Under the pieces are notes generated by a model. The model had not been told where the DNA came from and searched no databases. It saw nothing but the letters and a program-made list of their open reading frames with translations. A program made the position numbers and the translations under genes. Shown here piece after piece: positions 15,969 to 25,046 of a stretch of 64,000 bases of DNA. How positions within the stretch are numbered: position 1 is the first letter of the stretch; each line of letters begins with the position of its first letter. Source of the DNA: Lachnospiraceae bacterium (GTDB lineage: Bacteria; Bacillota; Clostridia; Lachnospirales; Lachnospiraceae); the NCBI GenBank assembly GCA_017483735.1, contig JAFUVF010000053.1, forward strand, positions 1 to 64,000. The letters are read 5' to 3'.

Positions 15969-16810
15969 TCCGTGATATTACATTGGGACAATATTATCAG
16001 ACGGATTCAGTAATCCACAGGCTTGACCCGAGAGTTAAGCTTATGGGGACTGTGCTTTTTATAATTGCGCTTTTTCTCTACAAAAATCCGATTGGCTATA
16101 TCCTGGGGATACTCTTTCTTGCCTTGGTAATAAAGCTCTCTAAAGTGCCCTTTAAATTTATGGTAAGGGGTATGAAGAGCATACTCTTCTTATTGCTGAT
16201 GACTGTTATATTCAACCTTTTCCTTACGCCCGGTACGGAAATTTTAAGGCTTTGGAGAATAAAAATTACGATTGAGGGGCTTGTGCTGGCAGTCACTATG
16301 GCGGTGCGCCTGTCAATGTTAATCATCGGCTCGTCCATAATGACACTTACCACCACGCCGAACAATCTGACTGACGGGATGGAAAAGCTGTTCGGATTTT
16401 TGAAAATATTCAGAGTTCCCGTGCATGAGGTCGCAATGATGATGTCAATTGCCCTCAGATTTATTCCCATCCTTTTGGAGGAGACTGACAAGATAATGAA
16501 GGCGCAGCTTGCAAGGGGAGCAGATTTTGAGAGCGGGAATATAATAAAAAAGGCGAGGGCGATGGTACCGCTGTTGGTGCCGCTGTTCATTTCCGCATTC
16601 AGGAGGGCAAATGACCTTGCAATGGCCATGGAAGCACGCTGCTACAGGGGCGGGGATGGCAGGACGAAGATGAAGCCCCTTAAGTACAAAAAACGTGATT
16701 ATATTGCCTACATTATATTATTTGCCTTTTTGGCAGCATCTGTCTGCCTTGGGCGTATTACAATGGATATTCCGGGTATTTTGATGAGCAATATCGGAAA
16801 GGCTGTCTGA
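15965..16810 (+). CDS. ecfT: ECF transporter transmembrane protein EcfT
   Basis: Membrane scaffold of the ECF transporter, 281 aa. N-terminus GQYYQTDSVIHRLDPRVKL is diagnostic. Five or so membrane helices, and two coupling-helix motifs with A-R-G: KAQLARGADF and AMEARCYRGGDGRT, which contact the ATPases. Overlaps ecfA2 by four bases. Its stop abuts the ATG of a membrane gene; in most Firmicutes the next gene would be truA. Confidence 0.94.
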   Translation: MIRDITLGQYYQTDSVIHRLDPRVKLMGTVLFIIALFLYKNPIGYILGILFLALVIKLSKVPFKFMVRGMKSILFLLLMTVIFNLFLTPGTEILRLWRIKITIEGLVLAVTMAVRLSMLIIGSSIMTLTTTPNNLTDGMEKLFGFLKIFRVPVHEVAMMMSIALRFIPILLEETDKIMKAQLARGADFESGNIIKKARAMVPLLVPLFISAFRRANDLAMAMEARCYRGGDGRTKMKPLKYKKRDYIAYIILFAFLAASVCLGRITMDIPGILMSNIGKAV

Positions 16811-18355
16811 ATGGACGGAAATAATAAAAAAATTGAAAAAATGGCGTCTAATATATTCCGTGTACTGGCATTTCCGGTGTTCTTTATTCTTTTTGCTTAT
16901 GCATTCCACCGCACCGGATTTAACGGAAGCCAATATGTCTATTTTATGAAGGACAATTATTTGAAAAATATTCTGGGAATCCTCGCAGTTTTCTTTTTTT
17001 CCTATATTTTTTGCAGGCTTACGGATAATATAAAAAGTGAAAGAGTGCGGGATATAATTGCGGTCATAGTGGCTCTTTCCTGCACCGTTTTTTCCTTTGT
17101 CTGGATAGCTTCCGCAAATGTACTTCCCGAGGCGGATCAGAGTATCCTTATAGAGGAGGCGGTGGCACTGTCTGAGGGGGATTATTCGAACTTTGGAGCA
17201 GGAGGATATATGTCGCAGAATCCACACCAGATGGGATATCTGACTTTGCTGAGAGTACTCTTTTTTTTCTTTGGAAAGGGCAATTATAAAGCGGCGCAGT
17301 ATTTTAATGCAATTCTGGTATTTTTTATTGTTTTTTCAGGCTATATGTTTATTAAAATTTTCTTCTCGGACAAGGAATACGGAAATCGTACGTCCATGCT
17401 CTGGCTTCCCCTGATAGCCATATTTTTCCCGATGTATGGATACGTCCCATATGTGTATGGAGAGATACCATCAATCGCATTCATAATGCTTTCTTTGTGG
17501 ATGCTCGCCGAATATACTGAGCGGGGCAAAAAGTACGGACTTGTGCTTTTTGGAATATTTGCAGGCCTTTCGTATACCGTGAGGATTAATTCCATAATAA
17601 TATTTGCCGGAGTAGCCATATTTTTGGCAGTGAAGCTTTTGTCGGGAGACAGAAGGAGGATGCTTTGCGCCATAATAAGTCTGGTTGCGGGAGTGATTTT
17701 GTTTGAAGTTCCGGTATCCCTCTTGCACAGGGCATATAACAAGGACAATGCGGACGCAATGCCTATGATCCTCTGGGTAGCGATGGGGACTAATACCACA
17801 TTTGCAGACGGTCCGGGATGGTTCGATGCATACATATATTACACCTTCTGGGATGCGGATAATGATGCCGATAAGGCAAAGGAAAAGGCGTACGCTGACA
17901 TTGGAGCTTTTATAAAGAAATGCGCAGATGATCCGGCCTTTGCCTTTCACTTTTATTCCCAAAAGCTCAACAGCCAGTGGAATTCACCTCTATTGGGAGC
18001 TTTGGCAGTCACAAAGGGTACAGGAGAGGGGCGCAGAGATTTTGCAAGGATTCTCTACGAGGAAAAGCAGGGAAGGGATCTCGCAAAAATGCTGGGAATA
18101 ATCGAGCTTGCATCCTTCCTTGCAGCAATATATATCATTCTTGTAAACAGAGCGGGAGAGCTAAAACGATACATATTGCTCATAGGAATATACGGGGGAG
18201 TGTTGTTTACAATGCTTTGGGAGGCGCATGACAGATATGTTTTTCAGTATATGCTCCTTTTGATGGCGGTACTGGCGGTTGCAATGGGAGAGATAACAGG
18301 CATAGTCGAAAAATATGAAAAGAATTTGTTTAAAGGTGTCCTACGACGGCACTAA
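16811..18355 (+). CDS. GT-C-like polytopic membrane protein inserted between ecfT and truA
   Basis: Membrane protein of 514 aa with about eleven hydrophobic helices. After the first four helices the loop ANVLPEADQSILIEEA carries acidic residues, and a later outside loop (GGYMSQNPHQMGYLTLLRVLF, interrupted here only for reading) resembles the first-loop region of Wzy/PMT-type glycosyltransferases. I call it a GT-C-like protein without certainty. The ATG directly follows the ecfT stop, and the 3' end overlaps truA by 41 bases, which is long. The insertion splits a usually conserved ecfA1-ecfA2-ecfT-truA order. Confidence 0.65.
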   Translation: MDGNNKKIEKMASNIFRVLAFPVFFILFAYAFHRTGFNGSQYVYFMKDNYLKNILGILAVFFFSYIFCRLTDNIKSERVRDIIAVIVALSCTVFSFVWIASANVLPEADQSILIEEAVALSEGDYSNFGAGGYMSQNPHQMGYLTLLRVLFFFFGKGNYKAAQYFNAILVFFIVFSGYMFIKIFFSDKEYGNRTSMLWLPLIAIFFPMYGYVPYVYGEIPSIAFIMLSLWMLAEYTERGKKYGLVLFGIFAGLSYTVRINSIIIFAGVAIFLAVKLLSGDRRRMLCAIISLVAGVILFEVPVSLLHRAYNKDNADAMPMILWVAMGTNTTFADGPGWFDAYIYYTFWDADNDADKAKEKAYADIGAFIKKCADDPAFAFHFYSQKLNSQWNSPLLGALAVTKGTGEGRRDFARILYEEKQGRDLAKMLGIIELASFLAAIYIILVNRAGELKRYILLIGIYGGVLFTMLWEAHDRYVFQYMLLLMAVLAVAMGEITGIVEKYEKNLFKGVLRRH

Positions 18356-19055
18356 TTATCACGGTTGGCAGAGGCAGGACAATACATCAGATACAATTGA
18401 AGAGGTGCTCAATAAGGCGCTGTCAGAGACCTTAGGGGAGCCTATAGAGGTAATCGGCGCCAGCAGAACGGACGCCGGAGTGCATGCTTTAGGGAATATA
18501 GCCGTATTTGACACGAATGCGAGAATCCCCGGAGAAAAGGTTTCCTTTGCGGTAAACAAGCATCTGCCGGAGGATATAGTCGTCGTTGAGTCAATGGAGG
18601 TGGAGCAGAGCTTTCATCCCAGAAAATGTGACAGCATAAAGACATATGATTATCGCATAAGTACAGGGAGATTTGTCAATCCAACGAAACGGCTGTACAC
18701 ATATCACAGTCACAATTCCTTTGATATAGAGAGAATGAGAGCCGGAGCGGGGTATCTTATCGGAACGCATGACTTCAAAAGCTTCTGCCAGACCGGAGCG
18801 CAGGTAAAGGACACGGTGCGCACAATATACACTCTGGAGGTGTTTGCGGACGGGGATGAAATTATCATCCGGGTATCGGGCAACGGTTTTCTGTACAATA
18901 TGGTGCGTATAATAGCGGGAACCCTTATGGATATAGGAATGGGAAGAAGAGAGCCGGAGGATGTAAAAGAAATGCTTGCGGCACTTGACAGGAATGCGGC
19001 GGGACCGACGGCACCGGCCTGTGGGCTTACGCTTGTGTCCTACGAGTTTCTGTAA
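18315..19055 (+). CDS. truA: tRNA pseudouridine synthase A
   Basis: Enzyme making pseudouridine at positions 38-40 of the tRNA anticodon stem, 246 aa. Catalytic Asp is in ASRTDAGVHALG near residue 52; other blocks are YDGTNYHGWQRQ at the N-terminus and SGNGFLYNMVRIIAGTL near residue 190. Starts 41 bases inside the previous membrane-protein gene. ATG 18315 gives the complete family N-terminus (MKRICLKVSYDGTNYHGW), so the long overlap is real. rplM and rpsI, the usual next genes, do not follow. Confidence 0.95.
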   Translation: MKRICLKVSYDGTNYHGWQRQDNTSDTIEEVLNKALSETLGEPIEVIGASRTDAGVHALGNIAVFDTNARIPGEKVSFAVNKHLPEDIVVVESMEVEQSFHPRKCDSIKTYDYRISTGRFVNPTKRLYTYHSHNSFDIERMRAGAGYLIGTHDFKSFCQTGAQVKDTVRTIYTLEVFADGDEIIIRVSGNGFLYNMVRIIAGTLMDIGMGRREPEDVKEMLAALDRNAAGPTAPACGLTLVSYEFL

Positions 19056-19140
19056 ACGGTTGAAATTTTCAAAATTTCAAAATGTTGAAAAACACAAAAA
19101 AGCTGTGGAAAAATATTTGAAAATATGTTAGTATCAGATT

Positions 19141-19156
19141 AACTAACGGATTAGTT
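19141..19156. promoter_or_regulatory. Palindrome upstream of yjfB
   Basis: AACTAA-CGGA-TTAGTT. It overlaps the probable -10/+1 region of a weak promoter (TTGAAA 19117-19122, 17 bases, TTAACT 19140-19145). A repressor site is possible. Confidence 0.35.
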
Positions 19157-19180
19157 GCATTTTTTTACAGGAGGTAAGCT

Positions 19181-19378
19181 ATGGATTTTATGGGAATTGC
19201 AGGACTTTCAACGAGTCTTAAGCTTTCACAGACCCAGTCCGATGTGGGAGTAGCTATGCTTTCGAAGGCTATGGATACCAATGAGGCTATAGGACAGGGA
19301 GTTGTGGAGATGCTTAATGCGGCACCCAGAGCAAGTCTGGATCCGAATGTTGGCAATAATTTCAACGCCGCAGTGTAG
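19181..19378 (+). CDS. yjfB: YjfB-family putative motility protein
   Basis: Small protein of 65 aa, standard length for the family. The pattern MDFMGIAGLSTSLKLSQTQ near the start, VGVAMLSKAMD in the middle and a C-terminal Asn/Ala-rich tail match the YjfB motility family (PF14070), whose members accompany flagellar genes. AGGAGGTAAGCT precedes the ATG. Monocistronic, ended by a strong terminator. Biochemical role is unknown. Confidence 0.82.
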   Translation: MDFMGIAGLSTSLKLSQTQSDVGVAMLSKAMDTNEAIGQGVVEMLNAAPRASLDPNVGNNFNAAV

Positions 19379-19439
19379 GATTTAACGGGTTCTGAGGAAA
19401 TCATTGTCTTGCGGATTGGCAAATTTTCACAAAGACTGA

Positions 19440-19483
19440 CAGGGATTATTCGGCAATATGCCGAAAATAATCCCTGTTTTTTT
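19440..19483 (+). terminator. Strong terminator after yjfB
   Basis: Stem of ten pairs (19441-19450 with 19466-19475) extended by five (19451-19455 with 19459-19463), followed by GTTTTTTT. Confidence 0.92.
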
Positions 19484-19509
19484 GAGAAAAACGCATAAAA
19501 AGGTTGATT

Positions 19510-19539
19510 TTTACGTAATTTTTTTGTAACATTTACGTA
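19510..19539 (+). promoter_or_regulatory. Direct repeat TTTACGTA, 22 bp apart, before the PucR-type regulator
   Basis: Identical octamers at 19510-19517 and 19532-19539; the spacing is two helical turns. Both contain the palindrome TACGTA. They lie 35-64 bases before the ATG of a regulator gene, a typical place for an autoregulatory site. Confidence 0.5.
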
Positions 19540-19573
19540 TGAGTGCTTTGGGGTACAGCACGAGGAGGGTTAC

Positions 19574-20665
19574 ATGATTTCCAATCAGATTTTGCAGAGC
19601 ACTATTGACGGTATACGGAATATCTCACGCGTGGAGCTCTCGGTTATGGATGTGGACGGCAAGGAGATGGTGTCCACTTTTGATATGTCCGACTGTGCGG
19701 ACTCCGTTGTATCCTTTGCGGCGTCGTTAGCGGATTCCCAGGAGGCTATGGGATATCAGTTCTTCAAGATATATGACGAGCAGCATCTCGAATATATTCT
19801 TGTTGCGGCGGGCTCAGGGGAGGAAGTATACACGATAGGAAAGATTGCTGCTTTCCAGATACAGAATCTTCTTGTCGCATACAAGGAGCGCTTTGATAAG
19901 GATAATTTTATCAAGAATCTGCTTTTGGACAATATGCTTCTGGTGGATATATACAGCCGCTCCAAAAAGCTCCACATAAAGGCGGAGGTACCCAGAAGCG
20001 TTGTGCTGATAGAGCTCAAGGACGGAAATGACAACACGCTCATGGATCTTGTGACCGGCTTTGTCACACAGAATGTAGGGACCAAGGATTTCGTATCCGC
20101 TGTGGACGAGACGAATATCATTATAGTTCACGAGCTTACCGAGGCGGATCACGCAAAGGAGCTTACGAGGCGTACAGGTAATCTTTTTGCATTTCTCAAA
20201 AGGGAGAGCACAAAGACGGCACGTATCTCCTATGGTACGGTTGTTACGGATATCAGGGAGGTAAGCCGTTCCTACAAGGAGGCCAAGATGGCTCTGGATG
20301 TGGGAAAGATATTTTTTGATGACAGAGATATCATTGCCTACAGCGAGCTGGGCATAGGCAGGCTTATTTATCAGCTCCCTCTGCCTCTGTGCCGGATGTT
20401 CATACGGGAGATATTCGGGGGAAGGAGTCCGGATGAATTTGATGAGGAAACTCTGACCACCATTGACAAATTTTTTGAGAACAACCTGAATGTGTCGGAG
20501 ACATCAAGGCAGCTTTTCATACACAGGAATACGCTGGTCTACAGGCTTGATAAGCTTCAGAAGAGCTCCGGACTGGATATCAGGGTATTTGATGACGCCA
20601 TAACCTTCAAGATTGCGCTTATGGTGGTCAAGTATATGAGATATATGGAAAAATTGGATCTGTAG
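19574..20665 (+). CDS. PucR/CdaR-type transcriptional regulator
   Basis: Regulator of 363 aa. ATG 19574 follows GAGGAGG. The C-terminal 55 residues carry the PucR-type helix-turn-helix: FFENNLNVSETSRQLFIHRN, then TLVYRLDKL. The middle section (about 150-290) resembles the GGDEF-like fold seen in CdaR/PucR proteins, and the N-terminal 100 residues look like a sensory domain (SIDG...VMDVDGKEM). No sugar-diacid or purine genes are nearby, so the target is unknown; ftsE follows 24 bases downstream with its own ribosome binding site, and two TTTACGTA repeats upstream suggest self-control. Confidence 0.8.
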   Translation: MISNQILQSTIDGIRNISRVELSVMDVDGKEMVSTFDMSDCADSVVSFAASLADSQEAMGYQFFKIYDEQHLEYILVAAGSGEEVYTIGKIAAFQIQNLLVAYKERFDKDNFIKNLLLDNMLLVDIYSRSKKLHIKAEVPRSVVLIELKDGNDNTLMDLVTGFVTQNVGTKDFVSAVDETNIIIVHELTEADHAKELTRRTGNLFAFLKRESTKTARISYGTVVTDIREVSRSYKEAKMALDVGKIFFDDRDIIAYSELGIGRLIYQLPLPLCRMFIREIFGGRSPDEFDEETLTTIDKFFENNLNVSETSRQLFIHRNTLVYRLDKLQKSSGLDIRVFDDAITFKIALMVVKYMRYMEKLDL

Positions 20666-20689
20666 ATAAAAGCAACGAAAGGTTTTATT

Positions 20690-21436
20690 ATGTCAAGGAA
20701 GGATGTTATTGCAAGGCAAAGAGAAGAATTCATAGAGGACGAGGGCGTGATCTTTTTGGACAACGTGTCCAAGTCCTATACCTCCGGTTCTCCGGCGTTG
20801 GACGGAGTCACGCTTCATATAGACCGGGGAGAGTTTGTTTTCATCGTGGGAGATTCGGGCTCCGGCAAATCCACTCTGATCAAGCTTTTGTTAAGGGAGC
20901 TTACCGCCACAAGCGGAGCGGTATATGTGATGGGACAGAATCTTGCGAGGATCAGGCACCGTCAGATTCCGAAGTTCAGGAGAAACCTTGGGGTTGTATT
21001 TCAGGATTTCAGACTTTTGAAGGACAGGAATGTATATGAGAATGTGGCATTCGCCCAGAGAGTCATTGAAACGCCCATGAGCGAGATCAGACGGAATGTG
21101 CCGTTGATACTTTCCGATGTGGGGCTTGCGGGAAAATATAAGTCAAAGACCACATCCCTGTCGGGAGGCGAGCAGCAGAGGGTTGCCCTTGCAAGGGCGC
21201 TGATCAACAATCCTTCGATCCTGCTTGCGGATGAGCCCACAGGAAATCTTGATCCGAAAAATTCCTGGGAAATAATGAATCTTTTGGAGGATATCAATGC
21301 CAGAGGCACCACTGTTGTCGTGGTTACTCACAGCAAGGAGATTGTAAACGCCATGAAGAAGCGTGTGGTCACTATGCGCAAGGGCGTGATCATCAGCGAT
21401 GAAGAGGAAGGAAGTTATATAGACGATGAAGATTAA
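20690..21436 (+). CDS. ftsE: Cell division ATP-binding protein FtsE
   Basis: ABC ATPase that with FtsX opens peptidoglycan hydrolases at the division site. 248 aa. Walker A GDSGSGKST near residue 53, Q-loop VVFQDFRLL (the QDFRLL form is typical of FtsE), signature LSGGEQQR, Walker B LLADEPTGNLDP. It has an N-terminal extension of about 20 residues and an acidic tail (EEEGSYIDDED). Overlaps ftsX by 11 bases. Confidence 0.94.
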   Translation: MSRKDVIARQREEFIEDEGVIFLDNVSKSYTSGSPALDGVTLHIDRGEFVFIVGDSGSGKSTLIKLLLRELTATSGAVYVMGQNLARIRHRQIPKFRRNLGVVFQDFRLLKDRNVYENVAFAQRVIETPMSEIRRNVPLILSDVGLAGKYKSKTTSLSGGEQQRVALARALINNPSILLADEPTGNLDPKNSWEIMNLLEDINARGTTVVVVTHSKEIVNAMKKRVVTMRKGVIISDEEEGSYIDDED

Positions 21437-22325
21437 TACACTCTTATATACAATACGCCGGGGCTTTGCCAATCTCTTTCACAACAAGTGGTATTCTCTT
21501 GTTTCCGTGGCCACCATTGCGGCATGTCTTTTCCTTTTGGGACTCTTTTACTGCATTGTGGTAAATATTCAGAATACTGTGCTGAAGGCGGAGGAGGGCG
21601 TTGCCGTCACTGTATTTTTCGAGGAGGGTACATCTGAGGCGGAGGAGGAGAAGATAGGACAGGATATCGCTGCCCGCATAGAGGTGTCCAAGGTTGAGTT
21701 CCACTCCGCGGACGAGGCGTGGGCTGAGTTCGGACCTGCATATTTCGGAGAGGATTATCAGGAGGGCTTTCCGGAGAATCCTTTGGAGGGAATGGAGAAT
21801 TACAGCGTCTATCTAAGCGATGTGTCCATGCAGGATGCTCTTGTTACATGGCTCGAATCCATACCGGAGGTCAGAAAGGTCAATTATTCTGCGGTTACCG
21901 CCACCACCTTATCCAGCATCAATCAGCTTATAGCATATATGTCCGTTGGAATGATCGCAGTGCTTTTGGGCGTGAGCGTATTCCTTATAAGCAATACTGT
22001 TTCCGTGGGTATCCAGATGCGGAAGGAGGAGATCGAGATTATGAAGTATATAGGTGCCACAGACTTTATGGTGCGTTCGCCCTTTGTACTTGAATGTATG
22101 ATAATCGGACTTATCGGTGCGGCGATTCCGCTTGGCATAAATTATCTGATATATGACTATATTATGAATAATCTTGCAGGCAGCTTTACCTCTGTCATAA
22201 GCTTTTTGAAGCTCGTAAGCATTGATGAGATATTCAGGATACTTACGCCGGTATCATTGGGTATAGGCGTGGGAATAGGCTTCCTCGGAAGCATTACAAC
22301 AGTGGGGAAGCATCTCAGGGTTTAG
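21426..22325 (+). CDS. ftsX: Cell division protein FtsX
   Basis: Permease-like partner of FtsE, 299 aa, four membrane helices with the large outside loop between the first and second (VAVTVFFEEGTSEAEEEKIG...). NKWYSLVSVATIAACLFLLG forms the first helix. EEIEIMKYIGAT matches the conserved cytosolic coupling motif. Followed by a coiled-coil M23 protein, the usual kind of hydrolase activated by FtsEX. Confidence 0.93.
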   Translation: MKINTLLYTIRRGFANLFHNKWYSLVSVATIAACLFLLGLFYCIVVNIQNTVLKAEEGVAVTVFFEEGTSEAEEEKIGQDIAARIEVSKVEFHSADEAWAEFGPAYFGEDYQEGFPENPLEGMENYSVYLSDVSMQDALVTWLESIPEVRKVNYSAVTATTLSSINQLIAYMSVGMIAVLLGVSVFLISNTVSVGIQMRKEEIEIMKYIGATDFMVRSPFVLECMIIGLIGAAIPLGINYLIYDYIMNNLAGSFTSVISFLKLVSIDEIFRILTPVSLGIGVGIGFLGSITTVGKHLRV

Positions 22326-22347
22326 CGGTATTTGTGCGGTTTTGTCA

Positions 22348-23688
22348 ATGAAGGAAAATGAGGGATTAAAAGGATTAATAGTCAGGCTTGTGTCGGCGTT
22401 CGTCGGCACAGCTTTTGTATGTGCATTCATTTTCCAGACCGGTAAGCTTGCATCATCTTCGTTGTCGGTGGAGGCTACCTCAGGAAGCACGGAAAAGTCG
22501 CAGGGAGCATCGGAGGAGGATGAGGACAAATCCGATGACAAAGACAAATCCAATGAGGATATGCTGAACCGGATAAAGGATATGGAGAATCAGGTTGACG
22601 ATGCCAAAAAGGAGAGGGACAAGTTAAACAGCAGCCTCACAAATGTAAAGAATTTAAAAAAGGATCTGGAACAGAAAAAGAATGACCTTACGGAGTATGT
22701 ACAGACTCTCGATGCAAATCTGACAGAAATACAGGAAAACATTGATGAATTAAATGCTGAGATAGCGCAGAAGGAGCAGGAGATAGCGGATACACAGAAC
22801 GAGCTGGAGCTTGCTCTTGGAGAGGAGGAATCCCAAAAGTCGGCAATGTATTTCCGCATCCGCAGAATGTATGAAAAGGGCAGTGGAGCGCTTATGGAGC
22901 TTTTCGTGCAGTCCGGAGACCTTAATGAGTTTATGAACAATGCGGATTATATGGGGCTCGTGGTAAATTATGACCATTTGAGATGGCAGGAGCTGATTTC
23001 TATAAGGGAATACATAGAGCTGGTGGAGGAAGCGCTGGAGATAGAGAGAGAGAATCTTGAAACGGCCAGAGAGAATGTCAAGGCTGAGGAAGCCAGCTTA
23101 GAGGAGCTGATAGATCAGAAGAACAAGGATATTTCCGCATATCAGAGTGACATAAATACAAAGTCGGCTGCCATAAAGGAGTATGAGGCATCCATTGCCC
23201 AGCAGAATGCGGAGATAAAGGCCTTGGAGGATGCTATTGCAGAGGAACGCAGACAGATTCTTGAAAACAACGGCACGCTTCTCACCTATGACGGAGGAAC
23301 CTTTAAGTTCCCCTTGGAATCCTATACAAGAGTTTCTGACGACTACGGGAACAGGATACACCCCATACTTGGAACGCAGCAGTTCCACAATGGCGTGGAT
23401 TTTGCGGCTCCGGCAGGCACGGGAATACTTGCGGCATATGACGGAAAGGTTATCGCCGCAACCTATTCATCAAGTATGGGAAATTATGTTATGATAGATC
23501 ACGGCGACGAGCTGTACACTATATATATGCATGCATCCGCACTCTATGTGAAAAAGGGGGATACGGTTGCCAAGGGACAGAAGATTGCCGCTGTAGGCTC
23601 TACAGGGCGCTCCACGGGAAATCATCTTCATTTCTCCGTGAGAAAGGACGGCGCATATACATCGCCGTGGAACTATCTGTCACATTAA
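22348..23688 (+). CDS. Coiled-coil M23 metallopeptidase, FtsEX-linked
   Basis: Peptidoglycan endopeptidase or EnvC-like activator of 446 aa. N-terminal membrane helix (about 10-28). Residues about 65-310 form a long coiled coil rich in Glu, Lys and Gln. The C-terminal 130 residues are a LytM/M23 domain with H-N-G-V-D-F, a GNYVMIDHG block and NHLHFSV, so the zinc ligands (HxxxD and HxH) are complete and the protein is likely active, unlike EnvC. ATG 22348 is preferred over TTG six bases upstream; no good ribosome binding site for either. Gene order ftsE-ftsX-M23-S41 is common in clostridia. Confidence 0.9.
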   Translation: MKENEGLKGLIVRLVSAFVGTAFVCAFIFQTGKLASSSLSVEATSGSTEKSQGASEEDEDKSDDKDKSNEDMLNRIKDMENQVDDAKKERDKLNSSLTNVKNLKKDLEQKKNDLTEYVQTLDANLTEIQENIDELNAEIAQKEQEIADTQNELELALGEEESQKSAMYFRIRRMYEKGSGALMELFVQSGDLNEFMNNADYMGLVVNYDHLRWQELISIREYIELVEEALEIERENLETARENVKAEEASLEELIDQKNKDISAYQSDINTKSAAIKEYEASIAQQNAEIKALEDAIAEERRQILENNGTLLTYDGGTFKFPLESYTRVSDDYGNRIHPILGTQQFHNGVDFAAPAGTGILAAYDGKVIAATYSSSMGNYVMIDHGDELYTIYMHASALYVKKGDTVAKGQKIAAVGSTGRSTGNHLHFSVRKDGAYTSPWNYLSH

Positions 23689-23703
23689 AAGCAGAGGAAA
23701 GCT

Positions 23704-24960
23704 ATGGACTTTAATATTGATCAAAAAAAACAAAATGGAAAGCATTATATTTTGGGGCTGTTTACGGGAATGCTTCTGTCGGGAGTATTTGCGCTGATAG
23801 TCTGCTTCGGATTCCTTTTGGCAAAGGTTATAAAGAATCCGGCATCAGCAGCGGATGTAAATGTGACCGGGGCAGGAAGCCTTGATGCCGATGTCATTTC
23901 CAAGGTGTCTGCGATAAAAGAACTGATAGAGGAGGAATATTCGCTGGCCGAGGTGGACGAGGATACTCTCAACGAGGGGTTGTACCGTGGAATAGTGGAC
24001 GCTGTCGGGGATGTATATTCCGAATATTACAGCGTTGAGGAGCTGGAAGAATTGAACCAGTATTCCGAGGGGATTTTCTACGGCATAGGCGCATATATTT
24101 CGGTTGATGAGCAGAGTACTCTTCCCAAGATTGCAGGTGTCATGGAGGGCTCGCCTGCGGAAAAGGCGGGAGTGCTGGAGAATGACATTATCTATGAAGT
24201 GGATGGACAGTCCACCTACGGTTTATCAACGGATGAGGTAGTGGCTTTGGTAAGGGGAGAGAAGGACACAGATGTGGTGCTTACCATGGTCAGGTATGGG
24301 GAAGCTGACTACGTGGAGATTAAGATTACCAGAGGCCCTGTGGATGAACGCATCGTAAGCCATGGGATGCTGGAGGACTATCCGGAGATAGGCTATATAC
24401 AGATAAGTCAGTTTGCGGACAGCGGGGTGGATCAGTTTGCGGAGGCGCTGGCGGACTGCAAGGCCGAGAATATGAAGGGACTTATAATCGATCTTCGCTC
24501 CAATCCCGGTGGAACGTTGAATTCGGTTTTGGAGATATGCCGTATGATTCTTCCTAAAGGGCTGATACTATATACCGAGGACAAGAACGGTCAGCGGGTG
24601 GAGTACACCTGCGACGGGAAGAGAGAACTGGAGGTTCCCATTGTCGTGCTGGTAAACGGCAATACCGCTTCCGCAGCCGAGGTCATGACCGGAGCCATAA
24701 GGGATCACGGCATGGGAAAGATCGTTGGAACCACTACCTTCGGAAAGGGCATAGTGCAGAATGTTTTCAGGCTTAATGACGGCTCTGCGGTAAAGCTTAC
24801 CACAGAGAGCTATTTCACGCCCAACGGAAGCTATATCCACAAGCTTGGCATTGAGCCGGATGTGGAAATAGAGTATGACAGAGAGATGGCTCTGCAGGAG
24901 GGAAAGGATGTGCAGATATTGAAGGCAGTGGAGGTGCTTCAGGATTTGATGGATGATTGA
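23704..24960 (+). CDS. C-terminal processing protease, S41 family
   Basis: Serine protease of 418 aa. N-terminal membrane anchor (about 15-40), PDZ domain about 125-205 (GIFYGIGAYIS, SPAEKAGVLENDIIYEVDG), then the S41 core: IIDLRSNPGGTLNSV, GNTASAAEV with the catalytic Ser, and TFGKGIVQ with the catalytic Lys. Acts outside the membrane. Fourth gene of the division set, 15 bases after the M23 gene, so it may process the hydrolase or other envelope proteins. Confidence 0.92.
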   Translation: MDFNIDQKKQNGKHYILGLFTGMLLSGVFALIVCFGFLLAKVIKNPASAADVNVTGAGSLDADVISKVSAIKELIEEEYSLAEVDEDTLNEGLYRGIVDAVGDVYSEYYSVEELEELNQYSEGIFYGIGAYISVDEQSTLPKIAGVMEGSPAEKAGVLENDIIYEVDGQSTYGLSTDEVVALVRGEKDTDVVLTMVRYGEADYVEIKITRGPVDERIVSHGMLEDYPEIGYIQISQFADSGVDQFAEALADCKAENMKGLIIDLRSNPGGTLNSVLEICRMILPKGLILYTEDKNGQRVEYTCDGKRELEVPIVVLVNGNTASAAEVMTGAIRDHGMGKIVGTTTFGKGIVQNVFRLNDGSAVKLTTESYFTPNGSYIHKLGIEPDVEIEYDREMALQEGKDVQILKAVEVLQDLMDD

Positions 24961-24972
24961 CCTAATTATCTG

Positions 24973-25001
24973 TTGAAAAGAATTCCAAAGTTTAATAAAA
25001 T
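24973..25001 (+). promoter_or_regulatory. Sigma-A promoter of the sugar kinase gene
   Basis: TTGAAA (24973-24978), 17 bases, TAAAAT (24996-25001), 46 bases before ATG 25047. Confidence 0.6.
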
Positions 25002-25046
25002 AAAAGTATATTGCAGACAGTTCATCGGTTTATCGGAGGGTATGCT

